Below, piece by piece: positions 22,280 through 35,277 of a DNA stretch of 64,000 nt. Within the stretch, counting starts at the first letter, position 1. The number at the start of each line of letters is the position of its first letter. A program made the position numbers and the translations under genes. Under the pieces are notes generated by a model. The model had not been told where the DNA came from and did not search any database. It was given only the letters and a program-made list of their open reading frames with translations. This DNA is from Carallia brachiata (lineage: Eukaryota; Streptophyta; Magnoliopsida; Malpighiales; Rhizophoraceae), in assembly GCA_021464245.1 (NCBI GenBank), contig JADCRB010000041.1, forward strand, positions 2,013,656 to 2,077,655, given 5' to 3'.

Positions 22280-24941
22280 TTAGAGAGTTAGAATCAAAGA
22301 AAGAAAAATCACAGCCGGAATCTGGCTTACGAAATCCGACTTTTTCACACAAGTGGGGCTTAGGCCATTTGCTGATGGGAATCTGAAAAATCGTTTTCCC
22401 TTATGAAAATTTTCTGTTGTTTCTTCCAACTTTTTCTATTTTATCTATTTCTCTCGAAAATTCAATTAACAAAAACGCTCGAACTTTATATATTTTTGCA
22501 CATTGGTGTTTAAGATGAACCACAAATTTTATTCTGAGGCTTCATAGTAATGTACGGTTAATTATAAAAATAAATCTCAGAAACAAAGGACAAAGGATCA
22601 TGAATGCGAATGAAGTGAAACTAGTTTTTTTTTTTCATTGTTTTTGAAAGAAAAAAAAAACAGATAAAATATATTGAATTCTTCGTCCTATGCACTGATT
22701 TCTTTAGACAATACATTCAATTTTTCGTATACGCACTGAACTTTTTTACTTATATACTGAATTTTTTTATTCGAGTTTCTATAACCAAAAAAAAAAAAAC
22801 AGTATTGTACCCAGTTATATTTAATATGACACATGATAAGTGTGACATATAAGGAAAGCCAGTAAAATAAGTTTACTACTTTCAATATTATTCGTTCATG
22901 AACACAAACAAGATCTAATTGATCCACATTATGACTTTGGCATATTTAACAAAACTTGTCAACTAGCATTATTAAAAAAGGTATTCATGATTGTCCACCT
23001 GCTAATCCCGTCGCCCACGAGCCCGGGGCTCACACGATCTGAGATTTGTGGAAAAGAAGTTTCCTTATCCCTGCGAATTAGGACTCTTCAATTTTCAAAA
23101 TTTGAGGCTCCTGATAATCCCCAACTGTCCCACGTTATATCTCAATTTGTTATTTTGTTGTCCCTGAAACACCCTTAATACTGACCCACTCTTACATTAA
23201 TGCCACTGGCTTTTTGCCATTTTATTCTTTAAAAAAATTATATATCTTGAATTTCAAATTGATTTGGTGCGGGGGATTATTGAATACAAAAAAATAGGTA
23301 ATTTAAATGTTGGATCAAGAGACATGGACGCCAGATGTGCTACTCCTAATGTTGATATTTTGTGCAGTAACGTGTCCGGAATTGGCCTTTCACGATTGGA
23401 AGTGACGGCAGGGGAACTTCTTCATAATTTTCGTTGTTATAGATTCCCAAATGTACAATCAAAGTCATTGTGAAGGGAAAATTCCCAATATATGATCCTT
23501 CTTGTTCCACTAATTAACCTACTTGCTAGAATCTATGACTTATATAACTCATTTGGGCAATAAAGTTAATTTTTTTCCCCAAGAAAATGATGCAACTATG
23601 AAGATTAATCCACTAATTTTTTTAGCAAAGCATACTGTAGAGTAAAATACAAATTTAAAAACAAATAATTCATGCTATAAAGGCAACGTAAGAGTAATTT
23701 GTTTGCAATCAAAATATCTTCGGATTATTTAGTAATTTGCGACCACACAAGGAAAAAGGAAAAAGGGAAAAGTGTTAAAATGTGTTCGAAAGAAGGGCAG
23801 ATTTGTCATTAGACTTGGAAATAGATTACTCAGAGACGTTTTCTTCTTCTAAATGTCCAATGTGATCCAGGATAGTGAGACAAGAAGATTTGAGGAAATC
23901 TTAAGATGGGGCACCATTTGAAGTTGGCATTTTTGTCGGTTAACCATGAATCCGACGATTGGTGCCCATGGCACCCATGGTTTTTGAGGCAAGTAGGTCC
24001 TCTCATCTTTATTCCCTCCCCTCCCACCCCTTTTTGCGAGGTCATGCAACCATGACCAGTCAGTTCAGCACATAAGTGCATAATAATTGATGTCCTGCTG
24101 TGATGGATCTCTCAGATCTTATTAGAACAACAGATCACCCTAAGTTTAGTCTCAGTTTCAGCTTTTGACTAATTCTGGTTTGATTTTGATTCCACAATTG
24201 CTCTGCCTTTGTTTTTGAAACTTTTAATTTTATCGTAACATTTTCTATTTTCATAAAAAATTAATTTGAATCGGTTAGGATAATTAATGTTAATTTATAA
24301 AAAAAAATTATAATCAAACATATGAAGGCAAAGGAAAATTTTAAATAAATTTAGGGCTTCAACTTAATTTTTATTTAATTAAAAAAGTACATACAAAATA
24401 TGAATAAGATTATGAATAAGTTTTTTAGATGATATGAATGCAAGTAAATAATTAAGATTCAGTCATTATAATGCAATTAGATAGAATATAGTGTGGAGAA
24501 GAATTAAATGAGAGCTGCATTTATAGACTTGGAAACAACAATGGTAAACAAGAGCTAATTACATAGCATTGTTGGTAATAAAAGTAAAATTCTCAGTTCG
24601 GTACCATAAGCATTAATGAGATTTCATACAATATTCCATACCAACCATTTGAAGATAATATTTCCTATCAGTATGTGACCATAATGGAAGAAACATTGGA
24701 ATCCAAAAGATTTGGCCCGTCATATCCACTAAGAAAATAGTAATGGAGTGACGCACCCGATAAGCTTTTGCTGTTTTGCATCCATAATCCCAATTTTTCC
24801 TTATTCATTTCCTTCCACTTGGATATCTCAATCAAATCCATCAATTTTGCAATGAAACAACCCCCAATGAAATCCAATTTAAAACAATAAAACATAATTT
24901 ATTATCTTTGATATAGGTCTTTATAGAAGATTAATTCAACA

Positions 24942-25120
24942 GTAATATTAAACATCCTAAAAATCCATATTATGAAATATCTCAAAATACATAATTATGA
25001 AAAAAATCGTTAATTAGTCTATTACTGTCAAACTAAAAAAGTAAACAAATTAACGATATTTTTTATAATTATATATTTTGAAATGTTTTACGATACAATT
25101 TTCAGAATATTTAGCATTAC
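24942..25120. mobile_element. short inverted-repeat element (MITE-like)
   Basis: The start 'gtaatattaaacatcctaaa' pairs with the inverse of the end ('gtaatgctaaatattctgaa'). The best part of the stem is 'caaaatacataattatgaa' against 'caaaatatataattataaa', followed by a shared 'tcgttaatt'. The arms are about 75 bp with a short centre. No TSD was identified. Confidence 0.58.
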
Positions 25121-27159
25121 TTTTATTTTAAAAAATTGAGACGGTGATGCTTGTCGCCGTATTATAGCAGAATACCTGAGATTAATTGAGCAACGGTGGG
25201 GATGCCGGCTCTAACATGTACTGTGTAAGAGAAATTTTTATACGGACTTTTTGACAAATTTCTCATGTTTGTTACAAATATCTCATATTTGTCACAAATA
25301 ATTGCATAATCCATCACATTTACACAAAAAATTAATTATTTAAAAACTTGTTGAGGGAATGGTGAGAGTGGAAATATTTTGGTTATGTTGTAAACAATTA
25401 GATGCTTGGTGGTGAAAATTAACTTGACGATACTCTTATTAGCGTATAAACAAAAAAGGGGAAAAAAAAAAATTTACTCATTTTCTTTATCATTTTTTTT
25501 ATATTTATTTTTCTTTTGGAATGCTAACAGCCAGATAACCGTCGGACTCCAATATATCCATCAGGTGACTTCAGATGTAGGCATGTAGCTCAACAGGCAG
25601 CCCACACTCCACAACCGTACACACGCCATAGCCATATTATGCCCATATCATGAAGTTTTGCTGCTTGAGAAACCAAGGCCAAAAGGGCTGTTTCCCTAAA
25701 AAAGGCAGCCAAAAGGAAAGAAAATTTTTGTTGAGTTAAACGTCAGCATAACTAGGGGGCAGTTTGCACTTACAACCCCATGTTGGCATTTGCATGTAGA
25801 AAAATGTTTTGTGAGATCTTTTAAAATGATATTAAAATAAAATAAGTTATCAAGTAATTGAATTTAAAAAAATATTGTTAAATATTATTAAATAAATAAT
25901 TTAATTATTTTAATATTATTTAAAATATAAGAACATTAGTGAACTCTAACTGAAAGATGAGGTTAACTATTTTTTTTTTGTTTTTTTTTATTTACAATTT
26001 TTTTTTTCATTTTTTTTTTTCAATACTTCGGTTTTCCTCCATGATTTGGCCAATGACATTAGGTGACTTCACCCTTACGAGGCTGCAACCTTAGAAAGGA
26101 AAAGTGGTTAGAAATTACAAACCACAATCAGAATAAAATAGAAAGAGCCAACGCATTTATCCGTCTCTTTTGGTCCCATTTTCCTCAAAAGACCAAAATA
26201 CCCCTGAAATGCGGCTTTCCCATTAAGGTCACATGTTCCCCCCTCCTCTTCAATCACAATCCAAAAACTTTACTACAAAGGAAAAGGCGTGATTTGTTAG
26301 TAATTAAACAACCCTGTTCCGTCAACTTACTCGTATCACTTACGTCATAATTTAGTAATAAGTCGATGTATTATCTCTCATATTGATCTAAGTTTGAGTT
26401 CTTTTATTGTGGTTCATCTTACTAAATAAGACTTGTTTCAAAGAACAATATTAAGTTTAAGAATTATTCACACTGTGATTGGATGTGATAAAGACACATT
26501 CGATCTTATCAGCATTTATGTGAATAGTTCTTCTTGTATGAGAGATTAGATGAGAACAAAATCTGTGATTCTTAAACTTAGACTTATAAATATAATGAGT
26601 CACATACTAACAACGCATATTTTAACTGTTAAAACAATAAAAATAAACTTACTCATAAAGATGTCTGCATCAATGCGGGGATCTTTATATTATTATCCAA
26701 AAGCTTGAGCTTTGGCTCTCTTATTATTACAGGCTCTCACAGCACAAATGGGAAGAAGGGTAAACTGATAATTTGGAACTTACGAAGTGGCGTCTCCTGG
26801 GAGAATAGGGGCAAAAAACGTTGTAACTTTAAGTAGAGAAAATAAACAGCAACGGCTAAATCCGTAGTCCAAACACAAAAGTGGAACAGAACAGAACAGA
26901 AGTAAGCTGTAAGGACTTTAAATGCTTTTCAGTTTCGTGTAATTTATAACTCTTTAAACTTTTTTAGCAGAGACCCAAAATTAACTGCTTTCAAAAGTCT
27001 TAAATTAAACGTTTTTTAACAAAACAAAAGAGAATAGAAGAATTTGAAGAAGGGGAAGAAGATGGACTAAGGAGTTTTGAGTCTCGTTTACGCCAAATGG
27101 GTCTAATAGAGAGAGTATAGAGACCATTCCCCTTCTCTTCTTTCCCACGACACCCTTTT
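25121..27159. other. intergenic region upstream of the NAC gene
   Basis: No gene is visible. It has T-rich blocks (25970-26030) and a degenerate inverted repeat around 26440-26585 ('taagtttaagaattattcac' and related). The last 300 bp is probably promoter. Confidence 0.4.
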
Positions 27160-27477
27160 ACTATAAGAACCCACTTTCCTTCTTATTTCCTTCACAGCCT
27201 CCAGCTCCAGATTCGCCCCCCTCTCTCTCACACACTTTTTCTCTCTTCTTCCTTTTTGTCTCTCTACTTGAAATTTTAAAGTGACCTTTGTGGGTTATAA
27301 AGTGTCTGGATGAGTTTTTCAGGCTTTTGAGCCAACCTTCTGAAATAGTGTGGATTTTGAGCTTTTTTCCTTTTTTTGTTGTGAGCTGAGTTTTGGTTCA
27401 ACTGGGCAAAATTGAGTTTTGACTCTTGATTGTGTGGGGTTTTTTTTTTTTTTTTTCGGTTTTTCTTTGTCCATAAG
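27160..27477 (+). promoter_or_regulatory. candidate core promoter and 5' leader of the NAC gene
   Basis: A TATA-like 'actataagaa' at about 27160-27169 is followed about 30 bp later by 'ttccttcacagcctcc', a plausible start region, then a CT-rich leader (27220-27260) typical of plant 5' UTRs. The leader also has a T-run at 27441-27456. The in-frame extension above the ATG starts with TTG only. Confidence 0.4.
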
Positions 27478-28656
27478 ATGGAGAAGATCAGTTTTGTTAA
27501 GAATGGCGTGCTTAGATTGCCTCCTGGTTTCAGGTTCCACCCAACAGACGAGGAGCTTGTTGTTCAGTACTTGAAGAGAAAAGTGTTTGCTTGCCCTCTG
27601 CCTGCCTCCATAATCCCTGAAGTCGACGTTTGCAAGGCTGACCCTTGGGATTTGCCAGGTTAGTCGTGCAGATACCTGGCTTTGAGAAAAACTAAAGATT
27701 TAGAACTTTTCTTGATGTTAATTTTTGAGTCAATATGTGAAATTTAGCTGCACTACTTAATGTAACAGCTCCCTGGGCTTAATTGCCAAAGTTCCTATCA
27801 GAATTTGGGAAACTGTGTATAACTGCTGTGCTTTTGACACAAGGGTTTGTGGGTTTTATTAAGGTGATGTGGAGCAAGAAAGGTACTTTTTCAGCACCAG
27901 GGAAGCCAAGTATTCAAATGGGAATCGATCTAACAGAGCTACAGGCTCTGGGTACTGGAAGGCAACTGGAATAGACAAGCAAATTGTGACTTCTAAAGGG
28001 AACCAAGTTGTGGGGATGAAGAAAACTCTGGTTTTTTATAGAGGAAAGCCCCCACGTGGCTCTAGAACTGATTGGATCATGCACGAATACCGCCTTTCTA
28101 ATGCCGAAACCTCACCCTGTGATGCATTTCAGAACAAGAACTCGACCCAGGTGAGTTCTCACTTCTCGGTTCAGTTTTATTTCTGTTAACATATATCCTA
28201 TCCAAAAAACAAAAAAGCACAAATTTTAATTTGGTGAAGTTTTTAAGTCTGGCCTTAAATCTCATTGAATGACCAGTACATATTGCTAGAGTTAGTCCTA
28301 TGACACCTGCCTGCCAAGTTGTTGATTTTCTGTGCAATCTTGTTCTACAGAGCCCCGTCGTAGCAATGGAAAATTGGATTCTTTGCCGCATATTTTTGAA
28401 GAAAAGAAGCACCAAAAATGGAGAAGACAACACCCTATTCGGCGAAGATATCAAAGGGCGCAAGCTGAGGGCTTCTAGGCCAGTTTTCTATGAGTTCTTG
28501 ACCAAAGGCAGGACTGATTTGAATCTTGCTCCTGCCTCCTCCTCATCGGGCTCGAGTGGGATCACGGAGTTGACTTCCAATGAATCAGATGATCATGAAG
28601 AGAGCAGCAGTTGCCCCATTTTCGTTATTTCAGAAGAAAACCGTAGCCAACATTAG
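27478..28656 (+). CDS. NAC transcription factor, NAC083/VNI2-like
   Basis: Exons 27478-27658, 27864-28150 and 28351-28656 join in frame to 257 aa; both introns are GT-AG. All five NAC subdomains are present: [15 protein letters not shown] (A), [13 protein letters not shown] (B), [20 protein letters not shown] with [11 protein letters not shown] (C), [20 protein letters not shown] (D) and [14 protein letters not shown] (E). The C-terminal region has DLNLAP (212-217), an EAR-type DLNxxP repression motif, then a serine-rich acidic tail. Arabidopsis NAC083/VNI2 shares the start [13 protein letters not shown] and a DLNLLP motif; it represses VND7 in xylem differentiation and acts in leaf senescence and salt response. 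An orthologous role here is inferred. The intron between B and C is the standard NAC intron position. Confidence 0.95.
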
Positions 28657-30931
28657 TCCTGTTTTTAGTGCTTTTCTTAGGTCCTCTTTTAGCTACTCGT
28701 CTCCTGGCTTCACAATTAGAATACCCATCTAGGCGATCTAATGCTTGTTCATTAGGTTCCGGGGTCTCTAGTCTGTGATCATGGCCAAATGAGTAAGAGA
28801 TGTGCAAAAAAAGGGAACAAGAACCGGCATTAACCGTTTAACTGTATTGTGGTGAGAATGGTATCATGTAATGAATCCAAAGTTAATGATATTATTCTGT
28901 CTCTCTTTGCCTATTTGCTTCTTCAAACATATTCCAATTCTCTCTTAAGCCATTCCATTATCCCGTGCATAGGCAAATGTCAACTGAAAAAACAATTGAT
29001 TTTCAAGGGGAATAAATCTGCAAGTTGACATTAAAAAGCAAAAAAAAAAAAAAAAAGAAAAGGTTGGAAAAAGGGTGGAAAGATTCAAAATCAATATGAG
29101 CTTTGAGGAATTCCTTTTTAAAGGAGCATCACACCAGAATGAGAATCGGAATCAGATTTTTTTTGCAAGATCTCATCACCTTAGCATGAGGTTCCTCTCT
29201 CCCTTTATCATGGTAAAGTAAAAAATTTGCCTATCAGAACCTAATTCCTTGAAGATCTATATCAAAGTGGATTGGAATCCGCTAGTATTCCCAACCAGTC
29301 TCAATATCAATATCTTGCTATATACTCCAGTTCATGTCATTGGAAATGGGTGGAATCTTGTTCGAGGAAACAGACATTCCCGAAATACTTTTCTACGACA
29401 TTAGCTGCCATTGTCATTCAGTCTTACAAAGCTACAAGCAAACGAGGAGATGGTAGGTATGTTGGTGCAAGGAAACAGGGTTAACTAAATATATGAATTT
29501 GCAAAAGACCAGTAGGTGAAAGTAGAGAGAGACTGATTGAAACTAGATTTGATTCTCGAGCAAGTGGGGAGCAAATTGGAGGTGAGCTGGTTTCCAAGTC
29601 TAACTATGACCTTATTGGGGGCTTTTATTCTTGTTTAGTTTTCTTGTACCTTCTTGCAAGTTTTCTGTAAATAGAAGAGATACTGTCAGGAAACGTAAGC
29701 CACCAGTTTGTTGTTTAAATAAGTTCTTTGACATTTTGAATAAAAACAATAAATAAAGATAGAGAAATTAACCAAGAAATTAAATTGTCGGTACCTTCCT
29801 CACTAATTTGCAACTACTACGCAGCTTTGACTTTAATCAAGACAAAAATGCCTGCTAAATTTATGTATCACGCTTAAAAGGGAAAAAGTATATAATCCTC
29901 TACGTGTGTTGTCCGAACATGTACCTAAATAAAATGAGAGAGCAATTTTTAAAATAGTTATAAATTTTTTTTGGAATAAAAAATACATCACATTATTTTT
30001 TTGTTGTAAAAATTATGTTATAATTTTAAAAAATTATTCTTTCATTTTATTCGAATAATAATTGGAGCAAGAAACTTTCTGAATCCATACCTGAAGCCCG
30101 CTTAAAGTAGTTCCTAATCAAATGGGTTATGTCCATCGTACACATGTCTCTCATGCAAGGGCTAGGACCCAGTTTCAGTTTACTCGCCCCCATCTAAAGA
30201 TTCTAAACAAACGAGCGTTACAGCTTCCCAGAATGATTTTTTTTTGTCATCTAAATTGTCGATTGTATTGATGCAAAATTGTAAAATATAGCGATACAAA
30301 ACTTGTAAGTTATGTTGCCACTGTACACAAATTATGGAATGAAATATATATAATAATGCCAGACAGGTTAACAGAGTGGGCCATCGGGTGTCCAATTGCC
30401 GACAAGTGGATGCCGGAGAGACAAAGGACGGTTCACAGCGACCCTGGCAAATGTATAATTGAGCTAGTGGCATGCCATAACATGAAGGAAGAAACAAATT
30501 TAAACTAATAATTAATAACCGCAGCAGAGAAATATATATATATATATATATATATAACACCAAGCCGACCAAAGTTTCTTGCAACAGTGGATTAAAGTCA
30601 CTTTTGCTGTTTTAGTTCTTCACGTCACTTTGTTCTATATATTATATTGTCCAACGTATAAGATTGATACAAGATAATAATACTTCATTTTCATGACCCA
30701 AGGGGAGATTGAGCTGCGTTGATTGCTGACTTGAGATTCAAATGGTTGATCACGAGGGCAGCCCGTCATTATAGACCACATAATTAATGGAGATTATTAG
30801 AGAAGCACAACTTTTGTAGGCTCACCCGATTAATTTTGAAGGTCAATCACATAAAAAAAAAAAGAAAGAGAGAAAGAAAGTGAGTCTAGCCTTTTAACTC
30901 TATGGTACGTCAGCCTTTGGCTATCGTGCGC
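28657..30931. other. NAC 3' UTR and intergenic sequence
   Basis: The NAC 3' UTR probably runs to about 28900. Beyond that are an A-run (29040-29057), a (TA)n tract at 30532-30556, and no gene that I can recognise. The stretch 29240-29640 is somewhat less AT-rich but no frame in it matches a known family. Confidence 0.4.
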
Positions 30932-30959
30932 CAAGAGCGTCTTACCAGCTTCAATCGCT

Positions 30960-31750
30960 CTTATAGTATTAGGTGCCTCTCAATAGGTTTTATGGCCATG
31001 GTGAGCTTGTTTCTGGTACACTTTCTTGTTTCTTCGTGTTTTCTTTTTCGTTTTTGACTTTTGTTGTGGGCTGTTCTTCCTCGCTTCAGTGTCTAGTCGC
31101 AACTCCAAGTTTCATCGGTTACTCCCTTGTCTTGTTGCTTTCTCTCCGATGGGCGGGAAGGCGGGGGAGGAGTGTTTTTTAGTTGTTGGGTGGCTATATA
31201 TAACTTGGAGCTTGTTGTCGTTTACGCCACCCGTCTGTCTTCTTCGTTATTAGGGCCGACGACTTTTGATTTGGTTCTCTTTTGTCGATTTGGGTCATGC
31301 CTTGCAGATGGGGTTTATGCTTTCACGTTGTGGGTGGCGTCGCGGTGTTCTGACGACCTTACCGTTGTTATCCCTGTGGGACTTGTTGCCGCTCTTGGTA
31401 GATTAGGTTTTACCGTTCTTAGTCTACTAGTATCTTATTGCCGTTTATGCGGTAGAGGAGCTAAAAGCTTCTAACTTCTTAACATACTTCTTTGGGCCTT
31501 GGGCCTTCTTCATATATGAGTATATTTTCTTTCTGGACTTTGAGTCTAAAATTGGGCTTCATTTAATTTGTATATCTATCATTAGACTTAAACTGATGTT
31601 TTGGTAGGCTGTATTGTATATAAGAGGATGGTCTATATTTTTTCCCGTATAAACCCTTGGGGCTAGACTGATTTTTAATATAATACACTTTCTCTTCTGG
31701 TTAAATAAAGAGAGAGAGAGATAAAGAAAGAAAGAAAGAAAAAGAAAGCC
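30960..31750 (+). mobile_element. possible retroposon/LINE remnant (GC-richer block with repetitive tail)
   Basis: A T/G-rich block with unusual composition (31000-31470) is followed by 'gggccttgggccttcttc', a T-rich 3' segment, and a purine tail of (GA)n and (GAAA)n at about 31707-31748. This layout resembles a degraded plant LINE 3' end, but no reverse-transcriptase motif is visible in any frame, so it stays a guess. Confidence 0.3.
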
Positions 31751-33367
31751 TGGTCCCTCCAAGAAATTTTATGCAAAGTTGCATACAGTACACGGGTTGC
31801 TATCCAAAAGGTGGGAATCTTGACAATTTCAAAACCAACGAAATACCTTGCAGACAGGGAATGTGTTGTCTATGGTAAAATGTTGACCCGTTCCAAAGCC
31901 AACCACTCTTAAATGCTGCTGTGTTTGGACAAATTTTACGCTCACAGGGGGTTGCTTAGTATCTCTGCAACAAGGACATCTCCAAATATTTAAACCACAT
32001 TCAAGTGTTATGGTCTCATCAAAAATGAATCTACCCGACGAAATAAATGAGTTTGGGTCCCTTAAATAAGCGAAGGGCCTCAAACTAAAAACCCCTTTCT
32101 GCAACAACCAAAGCAGCTGTACCTATCAACATTAAATCATTCAATTTCCGCACTCAATAGGGATCCAATGCCTGAGAACCTCACAGCCAAGAAGCTTAAT
32201 AGATATTGTTGTCTAACAGAACCAGAAGAATTTAAAATGCTTTGCAAAGTAGGTAAGTACCTCCTAAACATGGCAACTGGCCATAAACAGCTCAAACGCA
32301 ACACTTGGGAAATTAATACTGATTGTTCTACAACAATAATTCCCTGGACAGTTGAAAAATAAAAAAATAAATTGTCGATGAATTTTTATGCTGTTGCCCC
32401 TCACAGAGGTTGCTCTTATGCATTAATGGCTGAAAGATCGCTGAGCTCATTGCCAGATAAGAGCATGGAAGAGCAAATTGCTTCGTCATAACGTCGTTCC
32501 TACAAAATGCTGTATCCGAAAAGCCAGAATGCTCTTTTGATTAGCCGAAAATACATGCAGCAACATATTTCAGCAACCACCACTCTCCCAAAGGAAGGCA
32601 TGTGAGAATTGCATGCGACTCTGCAACCTTGAGTTATAACTTGTGATAAACAGACGAATCTCCTTAATTTCTCAGAGTTAAGTAACACAGACAAAGATGA
32701 AATGAAAAAGTTACGGCAACATCAATGTCCGTATCAGCCCTCTGGCCTACAGAAGAGGAAAAATAGGGAGACGTCAAACTTCCTTTTTGGCTGTTTTGCT
32801 TTTCATGAACATATCCAGCCCCAATTTTCTTCAATTCCGATCTGGACCACACCTTAAGATAAGGTTCATTATTATTCACCCATTGCTAGCTTGAGAAGCA
32901 AAGATGCTCTAACAATACCGGCAAAGATTCCATCAAGTCTCCCTACAGGGGACCAATTCTTCAAATCAGATCACCATGTGACATTGGCTTATTAGAATAA
33001 TCTAATATTTCCGATAGTACATCTGTTATTTGGAACTGAAACTTGGAATCATATGAGCTCCTTTCTTACAGCAAGACATACTAAACAATCACACAACCAT
33101 AACAACACTAAGTTTCTAAAATCTTATTGAGGCAATAAAGTTCATGACAGATCTGAAAATGTTTACCCAAGATTTTGATTGCATCTGCACCAATGAGTAA
33201 AATGGTGCACACAATCCGACATCCAAAAATGAAACTAAAAACTTTGCAAGCATATGAGGAGGGAAACGGCAGTCAACTACTAAATTGGAACAAGAAGAAG
33301 CCAGAATCTCCGAATTTCTCCTTTTGGACATGTGAATCATTCTTACAAATTTACTCAGCAAACATGT
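31751..33367. other. intergenic region downstream of the small minus-strand gene
   Basis: Part of this may be 3' UTR of the 81-aa gene. A minus-strand frame at 31829-32107 has ordinary-looking residue content (for example IWRCPCCRDTKQPP) but begins with TTG and has no homology that I recognise. Confidence 0.35.
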
Positions 33368-35277
33368 CTACTGCCTTGAGCTGTCCTCACCAACTTTCTC
33401 AGCACTAACACCAGAGGATTTAGAAGGAGGTTGCTCGGCACAAGCCTTTAAGACAGCCTCATTCTACAAGGATGAGACAGTTTGTTAAAATTAAAAAAAT
33501 TGACATTGATACACAGTATGCAACTTGAACGTTGTGACCAATTCAGAAGGCAACAGGTACATGCAACACAAGAATCTATGGTCTATAGGACACACATGAA
33601 AGGAACTGATTGTGCAGGCACTCAAGGAGGCATGCTTACCATAAGAAAATGTATTTAAAACATGTAAATACATTTTGTACATATCACTCAATGGAAATAA
33701 TTTGTTGCAGGGGCATATTGAATTATAGCAGATAAGAAATTCTATAGACCACCATATGTGAATGTAAGCTAATTTCTAAAGGACCAAACAACAATGCAGA
33801 CAACACTCATAGATTTATCAATGATTTTCTCTACAAAAGAAAATCCGAATCTACAGAATAGAAATTAGATGTCCTGTACTTGTTATCTTCCAGTTCTCAA
33901 GTCTAGTTACATTGTGAGCTCTGAAGAGTGCAAATCAAGAAGCTATCAACAATATCTTATGCTTGTTTATTGTTGTAGCTGGATTCCCATGCAGGGCTTC
34001 TTAAGTAGATGGAAGCAATCCTTGATGTAAGGAAGCCAAAAAGAACAAAGACAGCCAGCAACCAAGACCAAGCTTGCACAATGGGAGCAAAGGTAGTTCC
34101 CTAGTAGCTTAACACAAATTTCAAGAATAAATTACAATTTGTGCGAAAACTTCACAAAATATAAGTGAGGATCTTAATCCATCAATCAATCCCTGCCCTG
34201 ATGGTTCTGATATAATCAAAGAGCGCACCAAGAGCATTAGTTAATTAAGGGGAAAAGCAGAATGTACAATGAAGAGGTATACTTCTTCTTTCCCATTCCA
34301 TCTACATGCAGTTAATAGATCCCCTTGGATACATAGATCCTGTTCTGAGAACACAGAGCCACACTTTTCATCTAAGTATTGTATAAAAAATTTCCAATCT
34401 GCCGAGGCAACAAACCTCTCAGCACATTCCAATTTAATGTGCAGGAGACCAAGCAACAGCCTGAAACAATAGTTTCGTTTCCATTCACCCACTCAGAAGC
34501 ACAAATTAGATTAGCATGGCTCCAGAACTTCAATTTGCAGACCCAAAATAATTGGGATGTGGCATGCATTACCTTTAACATGAACCCAGATCAGAATCTC
34601 ATTTATCAAAAGATATTCCACCCCACCGAGTTATCGAACACAGACAACCGCCACAAGATTACACAATTCCACAAAGGAAACCATCCTCCAGGAGGACAAA
34701 CTGGCAGCGACACATGAAAATTCATTCCACCAAGTGTGAGGCAGCTTTGGCTCCACCATTCACTCCCTCTGTCTATATCTCTCTACCTCTACCCCCCCCC
34801 TCTCCCGATTACTCTTTACGCCATGCCAACATCGCAAACTAACCTTATCGTGTGTAAAGACAGTCTATAATACAATTTGAACGCATTTTCATTAGAAACA
34901 TATAACATAACATATATGTTCTGTCCAAGGGCAATCAGTTACACTCACATATTCACTTCCCCACAGCATATCAAATAAACATAGATAATACATATAATTT
35001 TTTTTTTTTTTTTTTGCACAAAGCCCCCTCCGAACAAGACAAAGGAAGAAATTTATTATTATCTGTTAAATGAAACAAAAAAAAAAAAAAGGGAAACAAA
35101 GAAAAGGGTTGGGCGGGTGGGGGGGACCTGCCAAACGCGGAGGAGACGCTTCTTGGCATTAGCTTTACGGGTGGAGGTTAGCTTTATTCTCTTCCAAACG
35201 AGGCCGCCGGAGTCGTGCTTCTTCACTATTTCCATCACTCTCGTCCCCCAAAACGCACACGCACCGGCCCCTCCCAT
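33368..35277 (-). CDS. small plant protein of unknown function, 81 aa, two exons
   Basis: Exon 1 runs 35277-35128 (MGGAGACAFWGTRVMEIVKK... ending AKKRLLRVWQ) and exon 2 runs 33463-33368 (NEAVLKACAEQPPSKSSGVS... ending EDSSRQ). They are joined by a 1.66-kb GT-AG intron in phase 0. The first 50 residues are basic (KRIKLTSTRKANAKKRLLR); the last 31 are polar and acidic. I believe the core (HDSGGLVWKRIKL, ANAKKRLLRVWQNEAV) is conserved among plants as an uncharacterised protein, but I cannot name it. The support is the clean frame across exons, a proper donor and acceptor, and a GC-rich first exon at the end of an AT-rich region. No transmembrane segment or signal peptide is apparent. The basic half could suggest nucleic-acid binding or organelle import; this is speculation. 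Confidence 0.75.

Larger units (their letters stand above)
19363..24941. other. long intergenic region without a recognisable gene
   Basis: No coding exon could be supported on either strand. The region is AT-rich and contains several dinucleotide microsatellites (listed separately). Frames at 19363-24900 are short, TTG-started or low-complexity. Confidence 0.45.

Noticed and set aside
27430..27477. In-frame upstream extension of the NAC protein
   Set aside because: Begins with TTG and is a low-complexity F-run from a poly(T) leader; the family start is [10 protein letters not shown].
31829..32107. 92-codon minus-strand frame with a CxxC-like stretch
   Set aside because: Starts with TTG, has no homology I recognise and no splice partner could be found.
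34241..34717. Open frames within the intron of the 81-aa gene
   Set aside because: Overlapping frames on both strands without codon bias or similarity; consistent with intronic sequence.
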